From an uncultured Campylobacter sp. (GTDB lineage Bacteria; Campylobacterota; Campylobacteria; Campylobacterales; Campylobacteraceae): 64,000 nt of DNA. This document shows, piece by piece, positions 44,167-54,011 of this stretch (its first letter is position 1; each line of letters opens with the position of its first letter). The position numbers and the translations under genes are program-made. The stretch spans positions 1 to 64,000 of the forward strand of contig NZ_CAJPRT010000004.1 in the NCBI RefSeq assembly GCF_905373215.1, in the 5' to 3' direction. The notes under the pieces were generated by a model. It had not been told where the DNA came from. It saw only the letters and a list, made by a program, of their open reading frames with translations, and searched no databases.

Positions 44167-45477
44167 ATGTCAGAAAATCAAACGAAAAAAGGCGGAATTT
44201 TAGCCTTTTATTTTAACTCAAGCTTGCTTTGGCGCATCATTATCGCTTTAGTGTTGGGCTCTGCGATTGGTATGTTACTACCTAAAAATATGCCGGTGGG
44301 TGATACCACGTGGGTGGCGATTTTAACGCCTTTGGGAGATCTTTTCGTGCGGCTTTTAAAGATGATCATGGTGCCTATCATCATCTGCTCGCTCATCGTG
44401 GGCACGAGCAGCATCTCGCCCGCGCACCTGGGCAAAGTAGGCGTTAAGGCGATCATATTTTACGCTATAACGACGCTTTTTGCGATCGTCATCGGTCTAG
44501 CGTGTGCGTTTGTATTTTCTCCAGGTAGCGGGCTTGATCTAAGCGATACGTCCAAGGCTGTCGAAAAGGCAGCGAACGCGCCTAGTATGAGTAAAATTTT
44601 GCTTAATATAATTCCTACGAATCCTTTTGATTCCATAGCCAAGGGCGAAATTTTGCCGATTATCGCGTTTTGCTTATTTCTTGGCGTAGGGCTTGCGTTT
44701 TGCCGCGACAGTAGTGATGCTCGTATTAAAAATTCCGCTGATACGGTTTATAATTTTTTCGATGGAATGAGCGAGATTATGTTTAAGGTCGTGCACTGGG
44801 TAATGCAATACGCACCAATTGGCGTTTTTGCGCTAATGTTTGTAGTGTTTAATAAAAGCGGTATCGAGGCTTTCAGCTCGCTATTAAATGTCACGATTAC
44901 CCTATACGTGGGACTTGCGATTCAAGTATTTGCGGTTTATTGCGTTATTTGTATGCTTATCGGAGTTAGCCCGATTAAATTCCTTAAAAAAGTGCGTCCG
45001 CCGATGCTTACGGCTTTTGTTACCCGCAGCTCCAACGGCACGCTTCCGATTACGATGCAAACCGCCGAAGATATGGGAATTCCAAAGGCGATCTACGGCT
45101 TTGTTTTGCCCGTGGGCGCTACGGTGAATATGAACGGCACGACCGTGTATTTGGGCGTGTGCACGCTCTTTATCGCTAATGCTTGCGGTATCGATCTAAA
45201 TAGCAGCCACTACCTCACGATCATCATCACTTCGATGCTTGCGGCGATCGGAACTGCCGGAGTTCCGGGAGCTGGTGCGCTGATGCTGCTTTTAGTGCTC
45301 GAATCTATCGGCGTCAAGGTAAGCGGTAATGTAGCGATCGCTTACGGAATGATTTTAGGCATTGATGCGATTTTGGATATGGGGCGAACCTCGATGAACG
45401 TAACGGGCGATGTTGTGGCGTCGATCTACGTCGCAAAGAGCGAAAACGAAATGGATATGAGTAAGTGGGAAAATTAG
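44167..45477 (+). CDS. Dicarboxylate/amino acid:cation symporter (DAACS, GltP-like)
   Basis: This 436-residue inner-membrane transporter takes up glutamate, aspartate or C4-dicarboxylates with Na+ or H+. Family motifs are TRSSNGTLPITMQ (the serine-rich loop), PVGATVNMNGTTVYLGV, and AAIGTAGVPGAGALMLLLVLES. ATG 44167 is preferred over 44161 because the agggag box lies six bases before it. The following Asp/Glu racemase gene, 28 bases on, suggests that an acidic amino acid is the substrate. Confidence 0.92.
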   Translation: MSENQTKKGGILAFYFNSSLLWRIIIALVLGSAIGMLLPKNMPVGDTTWVAILTPLGDLFVRLLKMIMVPIIICSLIVGTSSISPAHLGKVGVKAIIFYAITTLFAIVIGLACAFVFSPGSGLDLSDTSKAVEKAANAPSMSKILLNIIPTNPFDSIAKGEILPIIAFCLFLGVGLAFCRDSSDARIKNSADTVYNFFDGMSEIMFKVVHWVMQYAPIGVFALMFVVFNKSGIEAFSSLLNVTITLYVGLAIQVFAVYCVICMLIGVSPIKFLKKVRPPMLTAFVTRSSNGTLPITMQTAEDMGIPKAIYGFVLPVGATVNMNGTTVYLGVCTLFIANACGIDLNSSHYLTIIITSMLAAIGTAGVPGAGALMLLLVLESIGVKVSGNVAIAYGMILGIDAILDMGRTSMNVTGDVVASIYVAKSENEMDMSKWEN

Positions 45478-45505
45478 CCCAAGTAAAATTTAGAAAGGAC
45501 GAGCT

Positions 45506-46186
45506 ATGAAAAGAGTTGGAATTATCGGTGGAATGGGACCTTTAGCGAGTGCGGATCTGTATATGAAGATTATAGAAGAGACTGCTGCGGGAAGCGATCA
45601 AGAAAATATTCCGCTTGTAATTGATAGCTATCCGCAGATTGAAGATCGCACGGCATTTATCTTAGGCAAAGGTGAAAATCCGCTTCCGCGCCTAAGCGAG
45701 AGCGCCGTTAGGCTCAAAAATGCAGGCTGCAAGGCGTTTGCGATGGCGTGCAACACGGCGCATTTTTTCGCAGACGATGTAGAAGCTGCGGCGGAAATCC
45801 CGCTAATTCATATCGCTGAGGTCACCGTAAAAGCGATCCGCAAAAATTATCCAAACGCCCATAAAATCGCTGTGCTAGCCACTATTGGTACAAAAAAAGC
45901 TAAAATTTACGACGATCCGCTCAAAGAAGCGGGGCTAATCAGCGTGGAGCTTGGCGAAGAAAATCAAGCGGTTTTGATGGATTGCATCTACAAAGGTGTT
46001 AAAGCGGGCAAGACTGCCGAATACGTGGGGGCTTTTGAGAATTTGCTAGGCAAAATCGATGCTGATATTTACGTCGTTGCCTGCACCGAGCTGCCGCTAT
46101 TTTTGCCGTTAATCAAAAGCGATAAAATTTTCGTCGATCCTACTAGAGAGCTTGCCAAAGCGATCGTGGAATTCTCAAGATCATAG
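45506..46186 (+). CDS. Aspartate/glutamate racemase family protein
   Basis: This 226-residue cytoplasmic PLP-independent racemase has the two catalytic Cys in AMACNTAHFF (~82) and VACTELPLFL (~194), and starts VGIIGGMGPLASADLY. Its place after the dicarboxylate/amino-acid symporter gene points to aspartate or glutamate as substrate. It is a YgeA/RacX-like branch rather than MurI, as the GGMGP start indicates. RBS is aaaggac. Confidence 0.9.
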   Translation: MKRVGIIGGMGPLASADLYMKIIEETAAGSDQENIPLVIDSYPQIEDRTAFILGKGENPLPRLSESAVRLKNAGCKAFAMACNTAHFFADDVEAAAEIPLIHIAEVTVKAIRKNYPNAHKIAVLATIGTKKAKIYDDPLKEAGLISVELGEENQAVLMDCIYKGVKAGKTAEYVGAFENLLGKIDADIYVVACTELPLFLPLIKSDKIFVDPTRELAKAIVEFSRS

Positions 46187-46507
46187 AGCCGCAAGGCTTT
46201 GCAAGCGGAATTTTAAACCGCAAAATTTTACGATGATTTAAGTCATAGAATTTTGCGGAATTGCGTTAGCTCAAAATTCCATCGAGGCGGAATTTTATGA
46301 TAGTGGAATTTCATCACAGCATTTTAAACTTAAAATTTTGTCAAAATTTAATCCGTAAGATCCAGAATATAAAACCTCCGAAGTAAAATTCCGTAATAAA
46401 ATTTACTTGTAAAATTTCGTGCTGAAATTTAAGCTAAAATTCCACTAAATTTGACCGTTTCTAAAGCCCGAATTTACTATAATCTCCAAATCAAAAAAGG
46501 ACCAAAA
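46187..46507. other. Gene-free stretch upstream of dnaE
   Basis: No gene. Variants of GGAATTTTA and AAAATTCC recur about every 15-25 bases, as at 32.6-33.2 kb. The dnaE promoter lies at its end. Confidence 0.5.
46478..46483 (+). promoter_or_regulatory. -10 box TATAAT for dnaE
   Basis: TATAAT 25 bases before the ATG at 46508. A longer reading frame from 46451 would run through this box, supporting the later start. Confidence 0.5.
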
Positions 46508-49500
46508 ATGAGCGACTACACCCACCTGCACCTTCACACCGAGTATTCGCTGCTAGACGGCGCGAATAAAGTAAGCGAGCTCGCCGAGCTTTTACAGAGC
46601 CGCGGCACCAAGGCGTGCGCGATCACCGACCACGGCAATATGTTCGGCGCGATAGACTTTTATCAGACGATGAAAAAGCACGGCATCAAGCCGATCATCG
46701 GCATCGAGACCTACCTGCACAACCACGACGATATCGGCGATAAAAGCGACCGCCAGCGCTACCACTTGATACTGCTTGCCAAAAACGAGACGGGCTATAA
46801 AAATTTAATGTATCTTAGCTCGCGCGCGTTTTTAGACGGCTTCTATTACTACCCGAGGATCAATAAAAAAATTTTAAAAGAGCACAGCGAGGGTCTCATC
46901 TGCTCCTCGGCGTGCCTAGCGGGCGAGGTGGAATTTCATCTAAATAGAAGCGAGCGAAATTTAAAGCGCGGCGCGGGCGGCTACGAAGCGGCGAAAAAAG
47001 CGGCGCTTGAGTATAAGGAAATTTTCGGCGAGGATTTTTATCTTGAGATCATGCGCCACGGCATCGGTGAGCAGTTAAATGTCGATAAAGACCTCATCCG
47101 CCTTTCGCGCGAAATCGGCGTCAAGATCATCGCCACGAACGACGCTCACTACGCGCGCAAGGACCGCGCCAAGGCTCACGACGTCTATCAGTGCATCTCG
47201 ATGGGCAAGACGATCAACGACGGCGACCGCCTAAAACACGTCGTTTCAGAATTTTACGTAAAAAGCGACGAGGAGATGAGGCGGCTTTTTGCGGACATCC
47301 CCGAAGTGATCGAAAATACCGCCGAGATCGTGCAAAAGTGCAATCTCAAATTTGCCTTCGACGAGAAGGACTACGCGCCCACGCCGCCGAATTTTAAATT
47401 TACGATCGAATACGCCGCTAGGCTCGGGCTTTCGTTGCCACAGCCCTCGGAGCGCTATAGCTTTGCAAACGATGATTTTTTATTCGATCATCTCTGCCGC
47501 GAGGGGCTTAAAGAGCGCCTTAAATTTATCAATCCACAGAAACACGAAATTTATCGCGAGCGCCTGGAAAAGGAGCTTGCCATTATTAAAAACATGCATT
47601 TTTCGGGCTATATGGTAATCGTGCAGGATTTCATCAACTGGGCGAAGGATCACGATATCCCGGTTGGCCCAGGTCGCGGCTCTGCGGCGGGTAGCATCTG
47701 CGCGTATGCGCTTCGCATTACCGACCTCGATCCGATCCCGTATAATCTGCTTTTCGAGCGATTTTTAAATCCGTCGCGTATCTCGATGCCCGACATCGAT
47801 GTGGATTTTTGCCAGGCGCGCAGAGGCGAGGTGATCGACTACGTCATCGATCAGTACGGCAAATACAACGTCGCGCAGGTTGCGACCTTTGGTAAGCTAC
47901 TCGCGCGCGGCGTTATTCGCGACGTGGCTCGCGTCTGCGATATGCCGCTTTCGCAGGCCGATAAGATGGCAAAGCTGATCCCCGACAAGCTCGGCATCAC
48001 GCTCAAGCAGGCTTACGACGCCGAGCCGAAGCTGAAGGAATTTATCGATGCAGATCCGATCGCACAGCAGGTTTGGGAGTTTGCGCTGGGCCTTGAAGGG
48101 CTAAATCGCAACGCAGGCATGCATGCCGCGGGAGTGGTGATCTCAAACGAGCCGCTGTGGAACAAAGCACCGCTATTTAAGCAGGATAAGGGCGAGGATG
48201 CGCGCCTAGTAACGCAATACACCAAAAACTATCTCGAGGACGTCGATCTGATAAAATTTGACTTCCTTGGCCTTAAAAACCTCGATGTGATCGATAACGC
48301 CATCAAGCTCGTCAAGCGCCGCTATAATCGCGACATAGTTTGGGAGGAGATAGACTTTAACGATCCGCGCACTTACAAAACGATTCAAAGCGGCAACACG
48401 CTAGGGATTTTCCAAATCGAGGGTGCGGGCATGCAGGATCTGGCGATGAACCTGCGCCCCGACCGCTTCGAGGATATCATCGCGATGATCTCGCTCTACC
48501 GCCCGGGGCCGATGGAACTAATCCCTGATTTTATCAGGATCAAACACGGCGAGCTAAAAGCAAGCTATATTTTCCCCGAGATAAAAGAAATTTTAGAGCC
48601 AACATATGGCATCATCGTCTATCAAGAGCAGGTCATGCAGATCGTGCAGAAGGTAGGCGGCTTTAGCTTGGGCGATGCCGATCTGGTGCGCCGCGCGATG
48701 GGTAAAAAGGATGAGAAGAAGCTCGCTCACATGCGCGAGCAGTATCTAAGCGGCGCTAAAGAGCTGGGCTTTGACGTAGCTAAGGCGGATGAGCTATTTG
48801 ATCTGATTATGAAATTTGCCTCCTACGGCTTTAACAAATCCCATGCCGCGGCGTATTCGATGATCACCTTTCAAACAGCCTATCTTAAGACCTACTATCC
48901 GGCGGAGTTTATGGCGGCGCTGCTTACTTCGGAAGAGGGCAACACCGATAAAATTTCAAAGTATATCGACGAGGCGAGCCGCCTAGGCATCGGGCTTTTG
49001 CCGCCGTCGATCAATCAAAGTTTAAGGGGCTTTAGCGTCGTGGACGACGAAAACTCCAAATCGGGCACCTCGATCATCTACGGCCTCGGCGCGATTAAGG
49101 GCGTGGGCGGTGCCGCGATCGAGAATATCTTAGAGCTTCAAAGCGAGGCTAAATTTCAAAGCATCGACGATTTTGCTTCGCGCGTGGATAATTTCCGCGT
49201 CAATAAAAAGGTCATCGAGTCGCTGATCTACGCAGGCGCGATGGATTGTCTGGGCAAGAGTCGATTAGCGATGATTCAGAATATGGAAAATATCCTAGAC
49301 GTGATGAAAAAAATCACCGAGATTAAAAAGGACGCCGCAAGCTCGCTTTTTGGAGAGGATGAGGATATGACGAGCGGCATGAGCGTAAGCTTCGTCGATA
49401 CCGATAAGGAATTTCCGCAGGGCGAAATTTTGAAATTTGAGCAGCAGACTGTGGGCGTGTATCTCTCGGGGCATCCGCTGGATGATTACAAAGAGGAGAT

Positions 49501-50641
49501 GGACGGCATTGACTACACGCTATCCTCGGCATTTAGCGAGATCGACGGCGATAGCGCCGAGGTTCTTAGCGTAGGACGGATCGAGGATCTGTCCACGCGC
49601 ATGACGAAAACGGGCAAAAAAATGGGGATTTTAAACGTGCTTGATCTGCACGGCAGCTTCGAGCTCGCGGTGTTCGATAACGCGCTAAAGGCGATCGAGA
49701 GTTTAAGCCCGCAGGAGAGGGAGCGACCGTACGCCTTTATGATCAAAATTTCAAAAAGCGCGGTCGGCGGCGCGGCGTATCAGTTGTCGTTTCTTTCGAT
49801 GATGAGCCTGCAAAACGCCCGCGATGCGAGCTTCCGTCCGCGCGCGGGAGTATTTTTGAGCGAGAATCCACTCAAGGCCTATGCCGCGCAGCTTGGAGCG
49901 ATTACACATACTAAATCGAACGAATTCGACGAACTGGTGGGCGACGAGGATGCGAGCGTTAAAATTTTGTGCGTCGGCAAGATCGAAAACGTCTTTGCGC
50001 GCACGACTAAATCGGGCAAGCAGATGGCAAATCTCACGGTGCTCGATCTTTCGGGAAGCTTCGAGATGAGCGCATTCGGCGATATTTGTGATGCGGTCAC
50101 TGCGCTAACGGACGCGGAGCTGGAGCGCCCGATGGCGTTTTGGGTGCGGCTTAGCAAAAATACATCCCCTTACGGCGGGAAATATCAAATCTATCTGGAT
50201 GAAATTTTAACCCTAGATGCCGCGCAGAATATCGACGGCTACGTACCTAGCAAGGTGCGAGGTTTCGGCGGTAGGGAGCGCGGGGGCTTTAACGGCGGTA
50301 ATTCCGGCTTCGGCGGCGAACGAGCTGGCGGCTTCGGCGGAGGAAATTTCGCGGAGAGAAGGGGCGGTTTTGGCTCGGAGGATCCCGCTTTTAAGGCGCG
50401 CAAAGAGCGCGAGGCACAGCGCAAAAACGCGCAGGATTTCGAGTTTGAGCTAAGCTTAGGCGAGCTAAGTCGCGAGAAAATTTATAAAATTTACCATCTC
50501 GCATTTTGCGACACGGCGCTGAAAAACACCAAGCGCCTAATTCTACGGATTCGCAACGGCAGCGAAGTGCTCGTTTATCCGACCGAATACATCGTGAGCG
50601 ATAATTTTACCGAAAAGGTACGCGAAATTATCGCGGCGTAG
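46508..50641 (+). CDS. dnaE: DNA polymerase III alpha subunit, extended
   Basis: This replicative polymerase has 1377 residues; about 1160-1200 is usual. The PHP domain begins LHLHTEYSLLDG. Catalytic Asp are in PDIDVDF (D431, D433) and KFDFLGL (D585). Helix-hairpin-helix and OB parts follow. After ~980 the OB region is duplicated: VGVYLSGHPLDDY ... LSVGRIEDLSTRMTKTGKKM (~981-1106) is repeated as GVFLSENPLKAY ... LCVGKIENVFARTTKSGKQM (~1112-1237). A Gly/Arg-rich RGG-type linker (~1249-1293) precedes a final domain. The start at 46508 follows aaagga. Confidence 0.96.
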   Translation: MSDYTHLHLHTEYSLLDGANKVSELAELLQSRGTKACAITDHGNMFGAIDFYQTMKKHGIKPIIGIETYLHNHDDIGDKSDRQRYHLILLAKNETGYKNLMYLSSRAFLDGFYYYPRINKKILKEHSEGLICSSACLAGEVEFHLNRSERNLKRGAGGYEAAKKAALEYKEIFGEDFYLEIMRHGIGEQLNVDKDLIRLSREIGVKIIATNDAHYARKDRAKAHDVYQCISMGKTINDGDRLKHVVSEFYVKSDEEMRRLFADIPEVIENTAEIVQKCNLKFAFDEKDYAPTPPNFKFTIEYAARLGLSLPQPSERYSFANDDFLFDHLCREGLKERLKFINPQKHEIYRERLEKELAIIKNMHFSGYMVIVQDFINWAKDHDIPVGPGRGSAAGSICAYALRITDLDPIPYNLLFERFLNPSRISMPDIDVDFCQARRGEVIDYVIDQYGKYNVAQVATFGKLLARGVIRDVARVCDMPLSQADKMAKLIPDKLGITLKQAYDAEPKLKEFIDADPIAQQVWEFALGLEGLNRNAGMHAAGVVISNEPLWNKAPLFKQDKGEDARLVTQYTKNYLEDVDLIKFDFLGLKNLDVIDNAIKLVKRRYNRDIVWEEIDFNDPRTYKTIQSGNTLGIFQIEGAGMQDLAMNLRPDRFEDIIAMISLYRPGPMELIPDFIRIKHGELKASYIFPEIKEILEPTYGIIVYQEQVMQIVQKVGGFSLGDADLVRRAMGKKDEKKLAHMREQYLSGAKELGFDVAKADELFDLIMKFASYGFNKSHAAAYSMITFQTAYLKTYYPAEFMAALLTSEEGNTDKISKYIDEASRLGIGLLPPSINQSLRGFSVVDDENSKSGTSIIYGLGAIKGVGGAAIENILELQSEAKFQSIDDFASRVDNFRVNKKVIESLIYAGAMDCLGKSRLAMIQNMENILDVMKKITEIKKDAASSLFGEDEDMTSGMSVSFVDTDKEFPQGEILKFEQQTVGVYLSGHPLDDYKEEMDGIDYTLSSAFSEIDGDSAEVLSVGRIEDLSTRMTKTGKKMGILNVLDLHGSFELAVFDNALKAIESLSPQERERPYAFMIKISKSAVGGAAYQLSFLSMMSLQNARDASFRPRAGVFLSENPLKAYAAQLGAITHTKSNEFDELVGDEDASVKILCVGKIENVFARTTKSGKQMANLTVLDLSGSFEMSAFGDICDAVTALTDAELERPMAFWVRLSKNTSPYGGKYQIYLDEILTLDAAQNIDGYVPSKVRGFGGRERGGFNGGNSGFGGERAGGFGGGNFAERRGGFGSEDPAFKARKEREAQRKNAQDFEFELSLGELSREKIYKIYHLAFCDTALKNTKRLILRIRNGSEVLVYPTEYIVSDNFTEKVREIIAA

Positions 50642-51460
50642 GCGGGGTAGCGGTTCTATCGCCACGCTAGGTCGGTTAAAATTTATTCTTGCTTGTTGTG
50701 CCGCACGTAAGAGGTATCTGAGCGCGCAGAGAGCCTAGACTTTGGCGCGGTTGCGATAAGAGGCAAGCTGTTTGTTCCAAAATTTGTCGCGTGCAAAATT
50801 TACTGCGCGACACATAAGAATCGTAATCACGCAGATCGTCCGCGATATCTAAATTTATTGCGTTTATCGCGACGGAATTTTATGTGCTATAAATTTACAA
50901 ACACATAAACCGCTTCTGCTTTATTGCGTCGGCAAGGCTTATAGCGCGCGCCGCTTGAGTTGCCGCAATAATAGCTCGCCGTGCCTCGGCAGAGCATGTA
51001 TTGTTGTGCTAGCCCATATGCGGCACGACAAATTTCAAATTCGAGTTGAAATTCCGAAATTCTGCCGTTTCCAAGCCGTGGGAACTTGAGCCTAAATTTA
51101 GAACTTGCAAAATTTTGAAATTTGACTGCGCAAAATACGGAGAGAGATTTTGAAATTTTGAAATTCCGAGCCGTGGAGTTTTAGAATTTCGGAATTCTAC
51201 GAGCTGCAAATTTAGGGCTAAATTTTAAAATTTGTAGCGATAGAAATTTGAAATTTTATGCTGCGCGGCTCGACAGCGCTTCCGCTTCTTGATAAATCAA
51301 ATTTGCAGGTTGGTTTAAATTTAATCGGTGCGGTTGGTTGCTGCCGTAAATTCTATACGCAGCAGCGGTTTTTTAAACGACAGCGCGCCAAAGTGGTGAT
51401 GATTCTCACGCAAAATATGCCGCGCCAGTTGCAAAAACCGTGCGGCGGGCAAGCGAGGAT
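50642..51460. other. 820-base gene-free stretch
   Basis: No gene was found. From 51030 to 51260 the sequence is dense in GAAATTCCGA/GAAATTTTGAAATT words, with GAAATTCCGA and AGCCGTGG each occurring twice. Short open frames here lack RBS. Confidence 0.5.
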
Positions 51461-52072
51461 TTAAGCGATCGTGCGGGCTAGTTTATCTCTTAAATTTAAA
51501 ATTTCATCGCGCTTTAGCACGAAGCTGCTTTTGTTGGCGATGAGGTGCGCGGAGCTTTGCATTATGGTTTCTGCGGGTTGCAGCCCGTTTTGCTTCATCG
51601 TAGCGCCGGTCTCCACGACATCGACGATAGCGTCGGCAAGCCCTATGAGCGGGGCTAGCTCGATCGAGCCGTAGAGTTTAATGATATTTACGGCGACGGC
51701 CTTGGAGGCGAAGTATTCGCGAGTGATGTTGGGCATTTTCGTAGCGATTTTTAGGCTCGGAGCGCCGTAGTTTAGCTGGGTGCCCGCATGCACGCCCACG
51801 CAGACGCGACATTTTCCGATTTTAAGATCGAGCAGTGTAAGCACGTCCGGGCGATGCTCCTCAAGCACGTCAAGCCCCACTACGCCGATATCTGCCGCGC
51901 CTCCCATAACGTAAGTAGGGATATCTTGGTTGCGGACGTAGAGGAATTTAAAATCGCCCTTTTGCATTATGAGTTTGCGATCCTCGAAAGCAAAATCAAG
52001 CCCGAAAATGGTTTTAAAAATTTTAAGCGTATCGTCGGCTATGCGGCCTTTTGGTAGGGCTATGGTTATCAT
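51461..52072 (-). CDS. hisG: ATP phosphoribosyltransferase, short form
   Basis: This enzyme catalyses the first step of histidine synthesis, joining ATP and PRPP. The product is 203 residues, the short HisG form that lacks the ~80-residue C-terminal regulatory domain and works with HisZ. Motifs are ALPKGRI at the start, GAADIGVVGLDVLEE, and DAIVDVVETGATMKQNGL (PRPP loop). It overlaps coaX by ATGA. No hisZ is seen in the window. Confidence 0.94.
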   Translation of the reverse strand: MITIALPKGRIADDTLKIFKTIFGLDFAFEDRKLIMQKGDFKFLYVRNQDIPTYVMGGAADIGVVGLDVLEEHRPDVLTLLDLKIGKCRVCVGVHAGTQLNYGAPSLKIATKMPNITREYFASKAVAVNIIKLYGSIELAPLIGLADAIVDVVETGATMKQNGLQPAETIMQSSAHLIANKSSFVLKRDEILNLRDKLARTIA

Positions 52073-52689
52073 GCAAGCCCTTTTTTTGCGATCAAGCTTA
52101 CCATCGATTTAAAGATCAGATCCTTTTCATAGATCGAGTTGCGAAAATACCGCATCAGATAGGCTCCGTCGCCGCCCGTGAAGTAAATTTTATTATTGCC
52201 CGCGATGTTTTCGATCGTAAGCACGATCGGCTTTAAAATCCCGTAGTTTACGGCACTTGCGGTCTTTTGTGGCAGCGGATCCAGATCGATATTGGTTGAA
52301 AGCGTCACGTCCAGCACCGGCGCGATGCTCGCAAACGACTTTAAAAGCGTGCCGATACCAGGCATTATAAATCCGCCTAGGTGCGAGCTTTTAAACATCA
52401 AATCCACGGTGATTGCGCTGCCCGCATCGACGACGATGCCGGTGTTTACGGCCGAGCACGCCGCTATGCGGTCGATCCCGAGCCCGCGGTAGGCGGTTTT
52501 TAGTTCAAAGTGCGGCGCCAGATCGACAAATAGAGGGTTTTTCAGCTTTTTTTTCACGCTATCATTGACGCTAATGAAAAAAATTCGCTCCTTCGGCTCG
52601 TACCGCATAAATTCCGCTATGGGCATGCTTTGCGTTACGCCGCCTTTATAAAATTTAACTCTGGAATTTCCCACGTCACACAAAAGCAT
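52069..52689 (-). CDS. coaX: Type III pantothenate kinase
   Basis: This 206-residue cytoplasmic enzyme phosphorylates pantothenate, the first step of coenzyme A synthesis. The ATP-binding start is LLCDVGNSRVKF. YRGLGIDRIAACSAV and GIVVDAGSAITVDLM are the other family blocks, and FTGGDGAYL comes near the end. It overlaps hisG (ATGA) and the upstream hypothetical gene. In other Campylobacter the same gene sits next to the hypothetical, lipoprotein and TPR-like genes found here. Confidence 0.94.
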   Translation of the reverse strand: MLLCDVGNSRVKFYKGGVTQSMPIAEFMRYEPKERIFFISVNDSVKKKLKNPLFVDLAPHFELKTAYRGLGIDRIAACSAVNTGIVVDAGSAITVDLMFKSSHLGGFIMPGIGTLLKSFASIAPVLDVTLSTNIDLDPLPQKTASAVNYGILKPIVLTIENIAGNNKIYFTGGDGAYLMRYFRNSIYEKDLIFKSMVSLIAKKGLA

Positions 52690-53008
52690 AGAGGCTAAAT
52701 CCGTTTTCTTTTAAAAATTTCGCGCTTTTAGAGCACATTTGCGAGTTGTAAAACAGCACGCGCTTTTTCACGACCTTGCCTAGGCTTGCACTAATGTCGC
52801 TTGCGAGCGAGAGTAGAAATTCCGCGTCGCGCATCACAAAGCGAGATTTTGCGTCGCGCATAAATAAAAGGACGTTGTAACTTTTCAGATCCACGCCGAA
52901 ATACGCGCCATATGAGCGCGAGCGCGTGAAGCTAGCGATATCTAGCGTTTGAAATTTCTGAAGCAAAAGGTCTTCGCGAACGCATAGTTTTGAAATTTTA
53001 TCTAGCAT
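52676..53008 (-). CDS. Conserved hypothetical protein between coaX and a lipoprotein gene
   Basis: The 110-residue product begins MLDKISKLCVREDLLLQKFQ; I chose ATG 53008 over the TTG at 53011. It overlaps coaX by 14 bases and the upstream lipoprotein gene by 11, so all are coupled. The sequence looks alpha/beta and cytoplasmic, with a basic middle (VVKKRVLFYN). No known domain; the position next to coaX is conserved in Campylobacter. Confidence 0.75.
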   Translation of the reverse strand: MLDKISKLCVREDLLLQKFQTLDIASFTRSRSYGAYFGVDLKSYNVLLFMRDAKSRFVMRDAEFLLSLASDISASLGKVVKKRVLFYNSQMCSKSAKFLKENGFSLYAFV

Positions 53009-54011
53009 CAAAATTTAAAATTTTATCGTCGTAGTAAAACGAGCTGCCTGCGATAAAAGACTTATCCTCGAACTCGCCATTTAGCTCGTAGATCGCCTGG
53101 CCTTCTAAATTTTCGTCCACGCGGATGACGTAGCCATTACGCTCGATGATATACAGATAGCCGCCGCTAAGCAGCGCGCCACTAAATTGCGCGAAGGTGA
53201 ATTTGCGCGATTTGATCAAATTTAGCCCGCGATCTAGTAGCTCGACTCTGCCGTCCTTTAAGAAAAGATAAATTCTATCGCCACTAAAAATCACGTCTTT
53301 GATGTCTACGTTATGATTTTTATTGCCCACAGGACTTACCAGCATTAGCCTAGTGGCAGTTACGGCATAAAGGTTATCGCCTTTATTTTCCAAGGCGATA
53401 ATGTTGTTAAAAAACGGCTGGTTACTCACGACAAAATCGCGTGCCGAGCGCCCACCTACGTTTTCTGCGATGCTGACTAGTCCGTCTAGCGCAGGATAAG
53501 CGATAAGTTGGTTGATAAATAGCGGTGACGCTACGCGCGAATCGATTGCGAACGCATCGCCTACTTTATGATCGAGCACCACTGCGCCCGAGCTTAGTTT
53601 GATAAGCATGATCGAATCATCGCTCATCACTAAAGCCAAATCATCGCCGTGTATATTTGCACTGAGCGCTTGTCTGCCGAGGGCTTTTTCAAATTTTACA
53701 GCGCCTGTGCCACTAACTACTTTAAGCGTGCCATTGATGTCGGTTACGACGAAATTTCCGTCATATTCGCCTAAAAATTTCTCGCTTTTTAAGACTTTAA
53801 AATTTTTCACCAAGCCGTTTTTAGAGATGACTTCGCCGTCTTTTAGTGTCGCGCCGTCTTTACTAACCGCTACGATTTCTGATGGCAGTGAGCCGTTAAA
53901 TTTCATATCACCTGTGATGTTTTCGTCGCTGGGTTCAAAATACTGGCGCTTCGTCGAGCAGCCTAAAAATAAAAACGATAGTAAAAGCGTAAATATTAGC
54001 GTTTTTTTCAT
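52998..54011 (-). CDS. Lipoprotein, beta-propeller-like
   Basis: The 337-residue product has a lipoprotein signal ending LFLGC. The mature part consists of repeated four-strand-like units of about 40 residues (for example LKVVSGTGAVKFEKALGRQALSANIHGDDLALVMSDDSIML), like PQQ/BamB-type propellers. The NDI... sequence lacks clear WD repeats. It may be a barrel-assembly or envelope-scaffold lipoprotein; that is inference. The gene start overlaps the end of the upstream gene by one base. Confidence 0.75.
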   Translation of the reverse strand: MKKTLIFTLLLSFLFLGCSTKRQYFEPSDENITGDMKFNGSLPSEIVAVSKDGATLKDGEVISKNGLVKNFKVLKSEKFLGEYDGNFVVTDINGTLKVVSGTGAVKFEKALGRQALSANIHGDDLALVMSDDSIMLIKLSSGAVVLDHKVGDAFAIDSRVASPLFINQLIAYPALDGLVSIAENVGGRSARDFVVSNQPFFNNIIALENKGDNLYAVTATRLMLVSPVGNKNHNVDIKDVIFSGDRIYLFLKDGRVELLDRGLNLIKSRKFTFAQFSGALLSGGYLYIIERNGYVIRVDENLEGQAIYELNGEFEDKSFIAGSSFYYDDKILNFDAR

